Source of the DNA: Gigantopelta aegis
Taxonomy: Eukaryota; Mollusca; Gastropoda; Neomphalida; Peltospiridae
Reading direction: 5' to 3'
Length of the DNA stretch: 64,000 nucleotides
Assembly (NCBI RefSeq): GCF_016097555.1
Contig: NC_054704.1
Location: 98,948,715-99,012,714 of the forward strand
Shown: in pieces, positions 11,870 to 22,870 of the stretch
How positions within the stretch are numbered: the stretch's first letter is position 1
How the letters are laid out: each line of letters opens with the position of its first letter
The notes under the pieces: generated by a model
What the model saw: the letters and a program-made list of their open reading frames with translations, nothing else
The model's database searches: none
Told to the model about the DNA's origin: nothing
Program-made: the position numbers and the translations under genes

Positions 11870-14284
11870 TTTTTTATTTATTTTTTATTATTATTGTCCC
11901 CAGCTCATTTTGACGATGCCAGGGTTGGGGTGCCCTGATTCATCGCCTCACAGAATATGAATTAGATTATACACGCTAAATACTGGAAGTACATACACTT
12001 TGTGGTAGTATGCTGATTATAGTAATAGTAATACTTATACAAATAATGTACATGGTGATATATTTAATATTAATGCATATGTACATGTAGATAGTAGTAT
12101 TATAAATGACTAGTTAATAGAAATATATTTAAATAGGCTGGTTGATGTAATGGGGACATAAAATAAATGTATAAGTTTAGAAAGAAAGAATGTTAAAAAG
12201 AGAAGTTATAGTAGGTAATTATAGCAATAAGTAATAATGTCAAAGTTCACGTCAAGCGCTCGCTTGATAATTGTTTCTATTTTCTTCCATCAAATTACTT
12301 TCTTGACTGAAGAGTCGTTTCCATGGTGCCCAGATTGTATTATACTCTTCATATTTACAGTTTTTAAAAAGAATATATTTTTCTATTTCGTATTTATTTT
12401 GTAAAAAGTTTTGAGCAGCTATTATATTTATTTCATTTTTTTTTCCATTTTTGTCTTGTATATATAATATTTAATGTTTATTAACAGCCATTTTATAAAT
12501 ATGTCTTTTATATCGCCTATTTGTCCAAATAAAATAATTGTTTTATTTAATTTTATTCGAATTCCTTTTTTGTTTAAAATCCAATTTACAACAGCATGTC
12601 ACAGATCAGTCACTTTATTACAATAGTAAAATAAATGTGTTAATGTTTCTGGTGAACTGCCACAGAACGTACATTCATTAGTATCTATGTATTTAATTGT
12701 ATGTATAAAAAAGTATTAGTTGTTAGTATCTGGTGTATAATTCTGTATTGAAACCATATCAAAGTTGTATCTTTGAGACTTACAAAAGGCACTCTATAAT
12801 AGTTTCCCCATTCTTTTGAATCAAAAGCAAAACCTTGGTTTCTACATCTTATTTGTGATGTTGGTGTAATAATTTCGTGATTTAATAGTGTATACATGTC
12901 TTTAATACCTGTTTGACTTTTAAGAATAATATTAAATTTTACAGGAAATACAGGATTAGTTAGCAATGTAAAGTGGCCATTTCTAACGTTGTCTGCTTTA
13001 TTTATAAATGCCTTAATGCTGTTTATAAGCGATGAATATTCTAAAAAGTGTGAATTTACGTTATATATTTTTTTTTAATTTCTCAAATGTAAAGAAATTT
13101 CCATCTTCATCAAGTAGATCGTTTATAAATATTATTCCCTTTTCTAAATAATTTTTATAACAGAATGGTTTTGTATTTATTGTTATATTGCTGTTGTACC
13201 AAATATTTGAGCTTAAAATGTCTTCTATTTTTTTCAAAATTTGTTTTTGTTGAATTAACTCCCAACTGTATAAGACATCTTTCCAAAACATGTTTTTTAA
13301 TTTCTTTCTTTTTATATTCAAATAATAATCTCCATTTATTACAAGGTCTCTATTGGATAAGTTAGTAGTAGATTCAAACAGTTTAATCCATTTTGGGTTA
13401 CCTAAAAATAGTCTCCTGAGCCATGAAGCTTTTAAAGCCATCATGAAATTATATATATTTAACATTTGTAATCCACCATCTTTGAATTCTTGAGCTAATA
13501 AGACTCGTTTTATTTTATCGGGTTTATTTTGCCAAATGAATTTATGAAATGATCTATTCAAATTGTCAACTTCTTTTTTGGATGGGTTTGGTAGTGAAAT
13601 TAGTAAATATGTAATTTTAGGTATTATTAGTGTTTTTAATACGGTTATTCTTCCTAAGACAGTTAACTTCCTTATTGACCATAGTTTAATCAATAGTTTA
13701 ATTTCATTAATTTTTGTGGGGTAATTCGCTTTAACAATTAATTGTAAATTTACTTTAAACGTTATTCCGAGCATCTTAAATTCTGTTGTATTCCATTCCA
13801 ATGTCCATCTTGAATGGTGATAAACATCTTTTGAGGGTTTTTTACTGCCTATCCAAATAGCTTTTGATTTTGTATAATATATTTTTAATCCAGATACTGT
13901 GGCATAATATTCTAATATTGTTAAAGTATTAAACAGAGATCCAGTAGTTCCATCCAATATAAAAGTTGTATCGTCTGCGTATTGGGATATTAAATATTGT
14001 TCACCATCGATTGTTATTCCATTTATGTTTTCGTTATTTTTTATTAATATAGCTAGAATTTCAGCGCAAATAATAAAAATATAATGAGAAAGTGGATCAC
14101 CTTGTCTACATCCTCTTTCTAATTTAAATGTCTCTGACAGAAAGCCATTTTGAATCACCCTCGACATTGAATTATTATATAGAGTTTTAATCCAGTTTTT
14201 AATTGAGGCTTTGAAATTAAAAATGTCTAATTATTTTTTAATAAATGCCCATGATACAGAGTCGAAAGCTTTTTCAAAATCTAC
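11870..14284 (-). mobile_element. 5'-truncated LINE with reverse transcriptase (L1/Tx1-like)
   Basis: The minus strand encodes the RT palm and thumb. VDFEKAFDSVSWAF starts at the truncation point, followed by GCRQGDPLSHYIFIICAE, the catalytic SQYADDTTF and a long C-terminal part (main open frame 14167-13061). A second piece (12966-12685) leads into a Cys-rich motif, CTFCGSSPETLTHLFYYC. The frame is interrupted (stop between FIKK and LDIF, breaks near 13060 and 12680), so it is inactive. The 3' end at 11870 is A-rich on the minus strand (AATAATAATAAAAAATAAAT), as expected for a retroposed LINE. The endonuclease and ORF1 are missing. Confidence 0.88.
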
Positions 14285-14583
14285 CACACATAGATACCGA
14301 CTTTTACTCAAAATGTCAATTATATCTCGAAGAAAATAAGGTTACAGTATGCGCAGGGGGCAACCACCAGGATGACATACATATGTTGATTTGTACCAAA
14401 TTGTTTTATTCAAGCACGAAGTTATATGTATATTAATGGTTAAAAATAAATAAATAAATAAACCTAAAACAACCCCCGACCTATTTAACACTGCCTAAGA
14501 ACTAGAATCAGCGGCTTTAACTTAAGATGAGAGGAAAAAACTGGGTTTTTTAAATTATAGTTCTGTACATGTTTGCGTGTTAT
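14285..14583. repeat. 299-bp direct repeat, right copy, flanking a LINE
   Basis: Partner of 11571-11869. It starts CACACATAGATACCGAC at the LINE's truncated 5' end and finishes TTTGCGTGTTAT. Confidence 0.9.
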
Positions 14584-14721
14584 GCTCATAATAATTTATT
14601 TGAGCATTCTATAATTTAAACTGTAATTGTATGAACAATTGCCTTCTACATTTTAAGTCTTCCTGCTGTATGGCGACATTACTGAATAATTATCATCTCA
14701 TATTATTTTATTTGACCAAGG

Positions 14722-14860
14722 AGTGGATTGTAGCCCTGTGGTATTGCACTCGAATACGGTGCGATGGACTGTAGGACCCTATCTCCGCCAGTTCTCGATT
14801 GGTACATCAAAAGTCGTGGTATGTACTGTCAGGTCTGCATATCCCTTGCTGCAAATTACA
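14722..14860 (+). mobile_element. Degenerate SINE family S1 fragment
   Basis: It keeps GTAGCCCTGTGGTA, a TGGTACATCAAAAGTCGTGG block and TCCCTTGCTGC, with many changes. The surrounding 14584-15126 has nothing else recognisable. Confidence 0.5.
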
Positions 14861-15126
14861 ATGTACATGGATTTCAAAGATAAAAAAAAAAAATCGTACA
14901 ACTTTACTTCGTCATTAAACTAAAATTGTATGTTCATAAATGTATGTTATACAATGGAATATGAAAAGAAGTTGGTTTATTAAAAGAAAATCTCCAGAGA
15001 ACTCCATAAAGAATACGCCATCTTTATTATTTTTTTCTTCCAAATAATATACACCTAAAACATTCATTAAGAACCATCAAGTAATTGTGACAATTTCGAG
15101 ACACTGAAATTAATGTTTTGCATATA

Positions 15127-15459
15127 GTGGATAGGGGGCGGGACGTAGCCCTGTGGTAGAGCGTTCGCTTGATGCGCGGTCGGTCTAGTATTGATCTCCG
15201 TCGGTAGACTAATTGGGTTATTTCTCGTTCCAGCCAGTGCTCCATAACTGGTGTAACAAGGTCGTGGTATGTCCTATCCTGTCTTTGGGAAAGTGCATAT
15301 AAAAGATTCCTTGCTGCTAATCGAAAAAGAGTAGCCCATGAAGTGGCGACAGCGGGTTTCCTCTCTCAATATCTTGTGTGGTCCTTAACCATAAGACTGA
15401 CGCCATATAACCGTAAATAAAATGTGTTGAGTGCGTCGTTAAATAAAACATTTCCTTCC
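15127..15459 (+). mobile_element. SINE, S1-type head joined to S2-type tail
   Basis: The head carries GGACGTAGCCCTGTGGTAGA and the GCGCGGTCGGTCT block of family S1. The second half (GAAGTGGCGACAGCGGG, CCATATAACCGTAAATAAAA, GTCGTTAAATAAAACATTTC) is that of family S2. The same combination occurs in reverse at 20188-20470, so it is a real subfamily. Confidence 0.85.
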
Positions 15460-15564
15460 TTACATAGTGGATATTGAAAATTGACAGCGAGTAAGACTGT
15501 CATTGCATAAATATTTAATGAATTCTAGAGGAAAAGACACACACTATGCATGATAATGCAAGTT

Positions 15565-15690
15565 AATTAACTATGGAGCTGCAATCACACTAATGTGCTT
15601 CTCAAAAGTCATTTATTATCGGTAAATACTAATAGAATATAGAATATGTAAAAAAAATATCAATATCAGATTTAAACATCGTCGCCAGAC
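15565..15690. repeat. Single copy of the repeat expanded at 50458-50882
   Basis: TAACTATGGAGCTGCAATCA, GTGCTTCTCA and then GGTAAATACTAATAGAATA with AGAATATGTAAAA match the first unit of the 50.5-kb array, including its unique leader. Confidence 0.75.
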
Positions 15691-16541
15691 AACTAGCTGC
15701 CTTTTTGGCTGCAATATAATTCAGGTGATGCTTAATTAATTTCAAGGTGTATATAATTCTACAGACATGCGAGCAACGTACTTTTTTATACACTGAACTA
15801 TACTGAAAAAAATAAGAAACTTCCGCCAACTTTGCTTGAACATAACTTGATGAAAACAAACCGGGGGAATAATTGTTATATATGCGTTTAAAGAGTGTTC
15901 CATGATGCATCGTTTGGTGCAAAAATCATGGCCATAGGTTAACAGAAACTGGGAGAAATTTTGACCATGTGTGGTAGGGGTTAAAAAAAAACCCACACCC
16001 AATTAATAACGGGTATGACCACCTCTTGAATTGACCACTGCAGTGCATCGCAGGCGCATAGAATTGACTAAAGTGTTGATTTCTGCCTGTGGAATATTGT
16101 TCCATTCCTGAATGAGCGCTTGACGAAGTTCGTTGACGTTAGCGGGTGGGTTGGGACGACGCCTCAATCGTCTGTCCAGACTATCCAAGAAATGCTCGAT
16201 GGGGTTGAGATCAGGACTTTTAGCGGGCCAGTCATCAATGAAATCAATGTTATTTGTCCTAAGAAAATTTACAGTGTCTCTAGCTGTATGAGAGGTGGCA
16301 TTATCATGCTAAAAATTCGAGATGTTGGCGTTGTTATGGAACAGAGGAATGACGTGATGAGCGAGAATGTCATCGCGGTAATGTTGAGCATTTAAATTGC
16401 CATCAATGACGACTAGTGGTGAACGATAACCATGGGCAATGGCTGCCATCACCACGTTGTAAAGAAAATCTGGATTCATCCGAAAAAAGAACGGTATTCC
16501 AGCGTCGCCGTATCCAACGAGTGTGTACACGTGCCCAATTA

Positions 16542-16927
16542 GAAAGAAAGAAATGTTTTATTTAACGACGCACTCAACACATTTTACTTACGGTTATATG
16601 GCGTCAGACATATGGTTAAGAACCACACAGATTTTGAGAGGAAACCCGCTGTCGCCACTACATGGGCTACTCTTCCGATTAGCAGCAAGGGATCTTTTAT
16701 TTGCGCTTCCCACAGGCAGGATAGCACAAACCATGGCCTTTGTTGAACCAGTTATGGATCACTGGTCGGTGCAAGTGGTTTACACCTACCCAATGAGCCT
16801 TGCGGAGCACTTACTCAGGGTTTGGAGTCGGTATCTAAATTAAAAATCCCATGCCTCGACTGGGATTCGAACCCAGTACCTACCAGCCTGTAGACCGATG
16901 GCCTACCACGACGCCACCGAGGCCGGT
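16542..16927 (-). mobile_element. Full-length SINE family S2 inserted in the Tc1 element
   Basis: The complete copy runs from the head GGCCTCGGTGGCGTCGTGG to the tail GTTAAATAAAACATTTC plus a TTTCTTTC end. It is flanked by a perfect 12-bp duplication, CGTGCCCAATTA, at 16530-16541 and 16928-16939. It interrupts the transposase frame. Confidence 0.95.
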
Positions 16928-17368
16928 CGTGCCCAATTAAGACGATTTAGACGATGACGTTGCGTTTAAAATGCATCCGACGTAAGGACGTCGTGCATGT
17001 AAACCGTTCTCCCGCAGACGATTACGAACAGTTTGCCCACTGATTCGGTTAGTATGAAGCCCAGGTGTGTTAGCAGCAGTAGCAGTGGCAGTTTGGAATC
17101 GATTGCGCAAATGCGTGTTCATGATATAGCGGTCTTGACTAGAACTCCCAACATGCCTTGCAACGTCTTCTGTAGACATGCCAGCATCAAGCATGCCAAT
17201 CGCCCGTTCGCGTAAATTATTGGGTATTCTTGGCATACTAAAAATGCTACAATGTAAAAAACGTTAATTTTTTTTACAAATTTTGAAGCGGTTTCGTTCA
17301 CTTGACAACAATATCAGTAAGACAAGTAAAACAAATTGACCGAATACTACACGGGACATGTCGAACCA

Positions 17369-17446
17369 TGCATGCCAATCTAATTAACATTAGCTCCACT
17401 ATTACATGTAATAGTGGAGCTAATTTTAATTAGATTGCATGCATGC
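17369..17446. mobile_element. Near-perfect palindrome, remnant MITE (ends only)
   Basis: The core at 17389-17424 is a perfect 36-bp palindrome built from ATTAGCTCCACTATTACA and its complement. The outer arms (CATGCATGCCAATCTAATTA and its inverse) extend it to about 78 bp. The arm sequence equals the ends of the element at 18356-18928, so this looks like that element with its middle lost. It lies within the Tc1 element, outside the transposase. Confidence 0.75.
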
Positions 17447-17630
17447 ACGTGCAAATTGAATTTCACGTTGTCGACGATTAACAGTGCAAAAATAATCGAT
17501 AAAATTCATGAATCCCGATAATACAGCTCAAGGCTAATACTAACTATATAATTTCATTACACAATGAATTCTTTAACACAACAAATACTATATGTACAAA
17601 TCGGAAGTTTCTTTTTTTGTTCAGTATATA

Positions 17631-18221
17631 TCCCTTGACATGTTCTTGCATAAGATGTCAAGTAAAAAGTAAAGTTTGTTTTATTTAACGACGCCGGAGA
17701 TGTCAAGAGTCATATGATATAACGAATTGCACAATTTGAGATTATTCAATAAAAGGGATATTCGTTATAAAGATGTCATGGTGTAAGAGTTTAGAGTACA
17801 CACGATCTATTTAATCCGACATGCACAGCAAATATCCATAACAAAACGTCTAAATGGGAGATTTATGAGATTTCTGTCAATGCCCTATTATTTACTGACA
17901 TTGGTGTGCTAGCCCATAACGCACAGAGCTGTCCTCGGGGGTATTTCTGTTCCTTCTATACAGGCTACATTTCTCAGGAGTGTTCCACAAATAAACAACA
18001 AACAAAACGGGGGCGAGTGACATGCAAATGAATCGGTGAACTCAATGACACGACTCCATGGTACCAAATAGTATGTAGAATCCTTTTTCGCTTCTGTCTT
18101 GTTGTTTTTTTAGTTTTTCTAAGTGTAGTTAATTTTTAAACATTACGATTAATACATTTTGTATTTGAGCTTGGCTGACAAACAAAAGTAGGTGGAATCG
18201 GAGCCATATTGCATTAAACAA
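17631..18221. other. Intergenic stretch, nothing recognised
   Basis: Only a short S2-like scrap (AGTTTGTTTTATTTAACGAC near 17672) stands out. Confidence 0.4.
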
Positions 18222-18307
18222 TAAAGTTTGTTTGTTTTGTTTAATGATACCACCGGAGCACATTGATTAATTAATCATCGGCTATTGGATGTCAAACATT
18301 TGGTAAT
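18222..18307 (-). mobile_element. SINE family S1, 3' fragment
   Basis: GTTTGTTTTGTTTAATGATA through CATCGGCTATTGGATGTCAA matches the S1 tail in reverse. Confidence 0.8.
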
Positions 18308-18355
18308 TCCGACTCCAAATCTGCCATTGTGACTTGAGAGGACAAGTACGGCTTC

Positions 18356-18928
18356 AATGCAAGCCAATCTGATTAAAATTAGCTCTGCTGGGTCTACCAG
18401 TAGATCTAACAGCATTGCGTGGACTTCTATGTCCAGTTGACATTTCATCTATAAATGACAATTTAAATATCGACCAATTACACTTCGACTTTTATAGCGT
18501 TATTCGGGAGCATACAAATTCTAAAAATATCAGGCGCGACTATTTATGCAATAGGCTAACTTGTTGGTTTATTTCAGCATTGAAAAAACAGGGGTAAAGT
18601 ACAGTAATAAACTCTGGATTGTATACTTGTATAAACAGATTTTATGGCTATACCATCACGTGTTTTTTTTTTTTTTTTCGTCTTGAAACGAATTTTATAT
18701 AAAATTTTATATTGCAATTAGTTTCCGGTATACTTCGTAATTCACCCGAATCATTTCGTACACCCTCGACATAATCCCGAATGTTTTCAAATTATTTTCA
18801 AATCACTGGCATGATTTTGCAAGTAAGGTTTTGATTGGTCGAATGAAAGTTCAACTGGACATGAGCTCCAATGGGCTGCTGTTAGATCTACATGTAATAC
18901 TGGAGCTATTTCAATTAGATTGCAATGT
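18356..18928. mobile_element. MITE with imperfect long terminal inverted repeats
   Basis: The left end reads CAAGCCAATCTGATTAAAAT, then AGATCTAACAGC and TATGTCCAGTTGA. The right end, inverted, reads ATTGCAATCTAATTGAAAT, then AGATCTAACAGC and CATGTCCAGTTGAA. The inverted arms are about 90 bp each. The interior has no coding potential that I trust. Confidence 0.75.
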
Positions 18929-19074
18929 AGGCGTGTGGTTCTGGGGTAGGACCCTTATTTGAACCAAAAAAAACATGTTAGTAAGAATAACCATCTTTGC
19001 ATTCACAGATTCAGTTAGTTCCAATATTCATCACTTATAAAATAAGAATACATTTTGAATATTTATATTGCAAA

Positions 19075-19515
19075 CAAGCATTTTGAGAGTACTGCTAAAG
19101 CAATACACGTCCCCTACCTGACCCAACAATTTTTCTTATCTCCAAAATTCAAGGGCCAAACATTTTTGAAAAGTGGGTAAATCACCGTAAAAGTTAAACT
19201 TGATCTGTAACAGTACATGATAGGCTATACACAAAATGTCTGGTTAATATATCAAGGCCTTCTGGAAAAAAAAGTCCAGAAAACAAATTTTCATATCTCC
19301 TAAGTTCAAGGGCCATAACTCCGTCAATAATGGGTAAATCGCCATGAAAGTTAAACTTGATCTGTAACAGTACATGATAAAGCTATACACAAAATGTCAG
19401 CTCATAATATCAGTCTTTTGCAAAAACATCCGGGAAATATATGTGGGACAGACGGACAGACGAACAGGACGGAGATGAAACCTATAGTCCTCTCTGGTTG
19501 GATCGGTAGGGGACT
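19075..19515. repeat. Dispersed repeat R1 (AAGTTCAAGGGCCATAACTC family)
   Basis: Two internal subunits each carry CAAGGGCC(A)TAACT, GTTAAACTTGATCTGTAACA and CTATACACAAAATGTC. The end is GGGACAGACGGACAGACG and CCTATAGTCC. Copies also lie at 42205-43125 and 62547-62720. The class is unknown to me. Confidence 0.8.
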
Positions 19516-19797
19516 AATAACTGCAACACCCAGTACTATTACTATTCCTGCCGTTCTGCTCCTGCTACTGAGGACTATTGCTGTTACTTCTATTAATGAA
19601 ACGAAAATTATATAATCAGTTTACGAAGATCTAGCCGTTAAATATAACTTAGGATAACACGTAGCAAAAGCCAGGCACTACTGTGTGGAATTTAGCCTAC
19701 GTAATAACTTCAGATTATTTAACGCGAAGAATAGTTTTTGGTCTTCGTTTTCATTATTTCGGAGAGACAAGGCCCGCCAAACTGGCTGTTGCTGTGC

Positions 19798-20051
19798 ACC
19801 GGCCCCGGTGGCGCAGTGGTTAAGCTATCGGACTACAGGCTGGTAGGTACAGGGTTCGCAGCCCGCTACTGGCTCCAACCCAGAGCGAGTTCTTATGGGC
19901 TCGATGGATAGGTGTACGGTCACTACACCCTCTTCTCTCTCACTAACCCACTGTCCAGGACAGACAGCCCAGACAGCGGAGGTGTGTGCCAAGGACAGCG
20001 TGCTTGAACCTTAATTGGATATAAGCACGAAAATAAGTTCAAATGAATGAA
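19798..20051 (+). mobile_element. tRNA-derived SINE, family S3, with target duplication
   Basis: The head GGCCCCGGTGGCGCAGTGGT carries an A box and GGTTCGCAGCCCG a B box. A non-tRNA body follows (GGACAGACAGCCCAGACAGC), and the tail ends AAATGAATGAA. It is flanked by an 11-bp duplication, TGTTGCTGTGC, at 19787-19797 and 20052-20062. The neighbouring 19516-19786 shows nothing recognisable. Confidence 0.9.
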
Positions 20052-20187
20052 TGTTGCTGTGCGTGAACTAAATATTCTAATGTGTTAAATATATTTTATA
20101 ATCTTTTATAGATTTATTAAGGATATGGGTTTGACCTTAAAATACCAGAAAGTCTAAAGATAGGAGGTTGTCAGTGGCATAGCATCG

Positions 20188-20489
20188 AAAGAAAGAGGGA
20201 AATGTTTTATTTAACGACGCACTCAACACATCTTATTTACGGTTATATGGCGTCAGACATATAGTTAAGGACCACACAGATGTAAAAAGAGGACCCGCTG
20301 TCGTCACTTCATGGGCTACTCTTTTCGATTAGCAGCAAGGGTAGTACATACCACGGCCTTTGATATACTAGTCTTGGTGCACTGGCTGGAATGAGAAATA
20401 GCCCAATGGGCCTACCGACGGGGATCGATCCCAGACCGACCGCGCATCGAGCGAGCGCTTTACTACACCCCCCCCCCCCCCCCCCCCCC
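20188..20489 (-). mobile_element. SINE (S2 tail, S1 head), ending in a C run
   Basis: From the low end: AAATGTTTTATTTAACGACG (S2 tail), then CATACCACGGCCTTTGATAT and GATCGATCCCAGACCGACC (S1 head). A C homopolymer at about 20467-20489 replaces the last head bases. There is an internal gap after AGCAGCAAGGG. Confidence 0.85.
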
Positions 20490-20579
20490 ACCCAATGTCG
20501 AATCAAAGACTAGAAGTGAAACCAGAGTAATAATATCAGTGACTATGATGACCAGGTGGGCACTGAACAGTCACTGTGT

Positions 20580-20860
20580 TTATTCCATCAAAACAGTTTA
20601 CACGCGATCGTATACACAAAGAAATAACGTACTTCTTCTTCGTTCAAATTTGTGAAAATTATCTCATACAGATATTCTGATCTCAGTGATAAATTGGGCA
20701 GTTGTTTGCAAGTCCTCCCTGAATCCCCACAGCTCCTGGTGTAGGTCTGTTCCATGCGGCCAGAAGTGGTTTCTCTCCGAGTTGTGTAGTGGACATTGTT
20801 GTAGGATATGTTCTGGTGTTTGCAGGCCTGTGCCACATTGACAGTCGCTTGTGTGACATA
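20580..20860 (-). mobile_element. LINE 3' part, C-terminal zinc-knuckle region (left of Tc1 insertion)
   Basis: The minus strand reads CQCGTGLQTPEHILQQCP, then LWGFREDLQTTAQFITE. This is the usual CxCG...TxxHxLxxCP end of a jockey/I-type LINE polymerase. It continues on the other side of the Tc1 element (22460-22640). Confidence 0.8.
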
Positions 20861-22459
20861 TACTACTCAAAAGAATTTAAGGGTCAAAAATTTATAACCA
20901 AATAAGTTTCAGAGTGTATTAGATTGATGATGTAAACTACACCAAAATTTTTATTTATTGTTCCATATTTACAAAAAACCACAAATAAACGTCACTGTAT
21001 ACAAGAAAGTCACATGACATGCTGTCAAAGTTGAAGGTTGTCAAACATGGATTTTACACATTAGAACATTCGTTTAATAGTGTGTGAATCTACCCCTGGC
21101 GCGAATACACTCGACACATCGTTGCCTCATGCTGTTGATCAGACGTCTGAAGAACTCTTGGGGAATGGCCTGCCACTCTGCCATAAGAAGTTGAACCAGA
21201 TCATGAAGGTTGGCCGGAGGGGCATGGTTATCCCGAACTCTCCTGCCTAATTCGTCCCAGGCGTTCTCTATTGGGGCCAAGTCAGGCGAATATGCTGGCC
21301 AATCCATCCTGACGATACCTTGTTGTCTGAGGAAGTCCGTTACCACCCTGGCGCGGTGGGGTCTGGCATTGTCATCCTGCAGAACTGCCCCGCCGCCAAT
21401 CTGCTGAAGGCCTGGGAGAACCAACGGCCGGATAATCTCATTCAGATAGCGGGTTCCATTCAGATTGCCATCCACCAGATTGCCATCCTGTGGTGGATAG
21501 AGATGCCGCCCCACACCATGACGCTGCCACCACCGAACCGGTGACGTTGTCTAACGTTAACGTCAGCGAAGCGCTCCCCAGGACGTCTGTAGACACGAAC
21601 CCGACCGTCGTTGAACTGGGACTAAACCTGGACTCATCAGTAAACATCACTCGACCCCACTGAACACGTTGCCACCGCAGATGAAGCGTGCACCAGTGAC
21701 GTCTGGTCGTTCTGTGACGTGGTAGGAGTGGTGGTCGAACAGCTTGGCGACGGCAGCGTAGATTATTGGCTCTCAGACGATTGCGTATGGTTTGATCAGA
21801 CACTCGAGTTCCAGTCGCAGTCCGCAGATTGTCACGTAATCGGCGTGCAGTGGTTGTGCGTTGACGTAGAGCCATATTGGTGATGTAGCGGTCCTCTCTA
21901 TTTGTAGTGCTTCGGGGTCTTCCCGAACGTGGACGATTTCGAACAGAATTCGTTGCTTGGTACCGTTGCCACAGTCGGCCAACGACATTTGACTGACACC
22001 AAGTCTCAGAGCAACATTTTTTTGCGTATTGCCATCCTGAAGCCAAGCAATAGCCCTTCCTCGATCTTCGATAGTCAGTTGACGTCGTACCATTGTCGAA
22101 TTTGGAGTGTGCACCGTACACGAACGCAAGCTCCAATTATACGGAAATTCAGCATTGGGAACATGGAATATACGTGCAAAGCATGCAAATGAAGCGCTTT
22201 GTGAAAAAGCAAGTTATGGGCACTTAGCAGACCTTTCGCTTTCGCCCTAATTTACGTGCAAATGTAAGCATGTTTTCGCCATTATAACTAGTCGACAGTG
22301 TCAATGACAGTGGATTTTAATTCATTTATGGGTTGCTTAGACCCACTTTCGTCAAAATGGAACAATACCATGCGTGACATTATGGTCTAGCTAATATAAC
22401 TGACATTCAGAAAATAATGTCGAAAATATCGTCTGACCCTTAAATTCTTTTGAGTAGTA
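20861..22459 (-). mobile_element. Tc1/mariner transposon (DD34E), nearly complete
   Basis: Inverted ends TACTACTCAAAAGAATTTAA and its complement are flanked by TA at each side. The minus strand encodes the transposase. Its parts are a helix-turn-helix start MVRRQLTIEDRGRAIAWLQ (from 22093), an AT-hook-like linker (NRPRSGRPRSTTN), then FTDESRF, QDDNARPHRA and YSPDLAPIENAWDELG with the three acidic catalytic residues. The end is QRCVECIRARGRFTHY at 21074. The protein is spread over different frames (22129-21773, 22136-21438, 21514-21074), so at least two frameshifts inactivate it. All catalytic residues are still present. It has inserted into a LINE. Confidence 0.93.
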
Positions 22460-22640
22460 TATATTAAGCTTGTCTGGCCTCGTCTTTCAAGTGTCTCCCA
22501 TGGGTCTTGGTTTGTCACTCCATGTTGTGATTTCCATACTTCCTTCTTCTTTCGCTTGATGATAGTCTTGATTTCTTGATAAGAGTACAATGCAATGAAT
22601 GTCTGAACATGAAATGGGAGACTAGAGCAAAGGGAACAGT
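22460..22640 (-). mobile_element. LINE 3' part, right of Tc1 insertion
   Basis: The minus strand reads ALYSYQEIKTIIKRKKKEVW, then NQDPWETLERRGQTSLIY. This leads directly into the Cys motif at 20860 once the Tc1 element is ignored. Confidence 0.75.
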
Positions 22641-22737
22641 GAAGAATGTCTGGATAAAGTTGTCCATGGGTAAACTTATCAAGGGTTAGTATTCCCTCCA
22701 CTGAATATGTTTATAGAAATATCCACCCAGCCACCGA

Positions 22738-22870
22738 CCCCCCACCCCCCCCCCCCCCCCCCCAAAAAAAAAAAAAAAAAAAAAAAACAACCCCGAAGAA
22801 GCAGCATCATAAAGAAAGAAAGAAAAAGAAAGAAAGAAAGAATGAAATAAAGGAGAGAAAAAAAATAGAC
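22738..22870. repeat. Low-complexity (C)n(A)n and GAAA-rich stretch
   Basis: A C homopolymer (about 22749-22763) is followed by an A homopolymer to about 22786, then AAAGAAAGAA repeats. Confidence 0.95.

Larger units (their letters stand above)
15799..17630 (-). mobile_element. Tc1/mariner DNA transposon (DD34E), decayed, carrying a SINE
   Basis: The terminal inverted repeats are TATACTGAAAAAAATAAGAA on the left and its inverse near 17606-17628, with TA at each edge. The minus strand encodes Tc1-like transposase parts. These are an N-terminal helix-turn-helix (17236-16937; MPRIPNNLRERAIGMLDAGM), a central part (16530-16309) and a C-terminal part (16188-16003) with NARLRCT-type ending MRLRCTAVVNSRGGHTRY. 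Between them HDNATSHTA and SPDLNPIEH give the second and third catalytic positions. The first Asp block is disrupted in the region of the SINE at 16542-16927. Frameshifts and a stop make it inactive. Without the SINE it would be about 1.4 kb. Confidence 0.9.

Noticed and set aside
11571-14583. Retroelement with terminal repeats instead of a LINE with a duplicated flank
   Set aside because: The RT is of LINE type (YADD, C-terminal Cys motif), the 3' end is A-rich, the 5' end is truncated, and the 299-bp repeats lack TG...CA ends.
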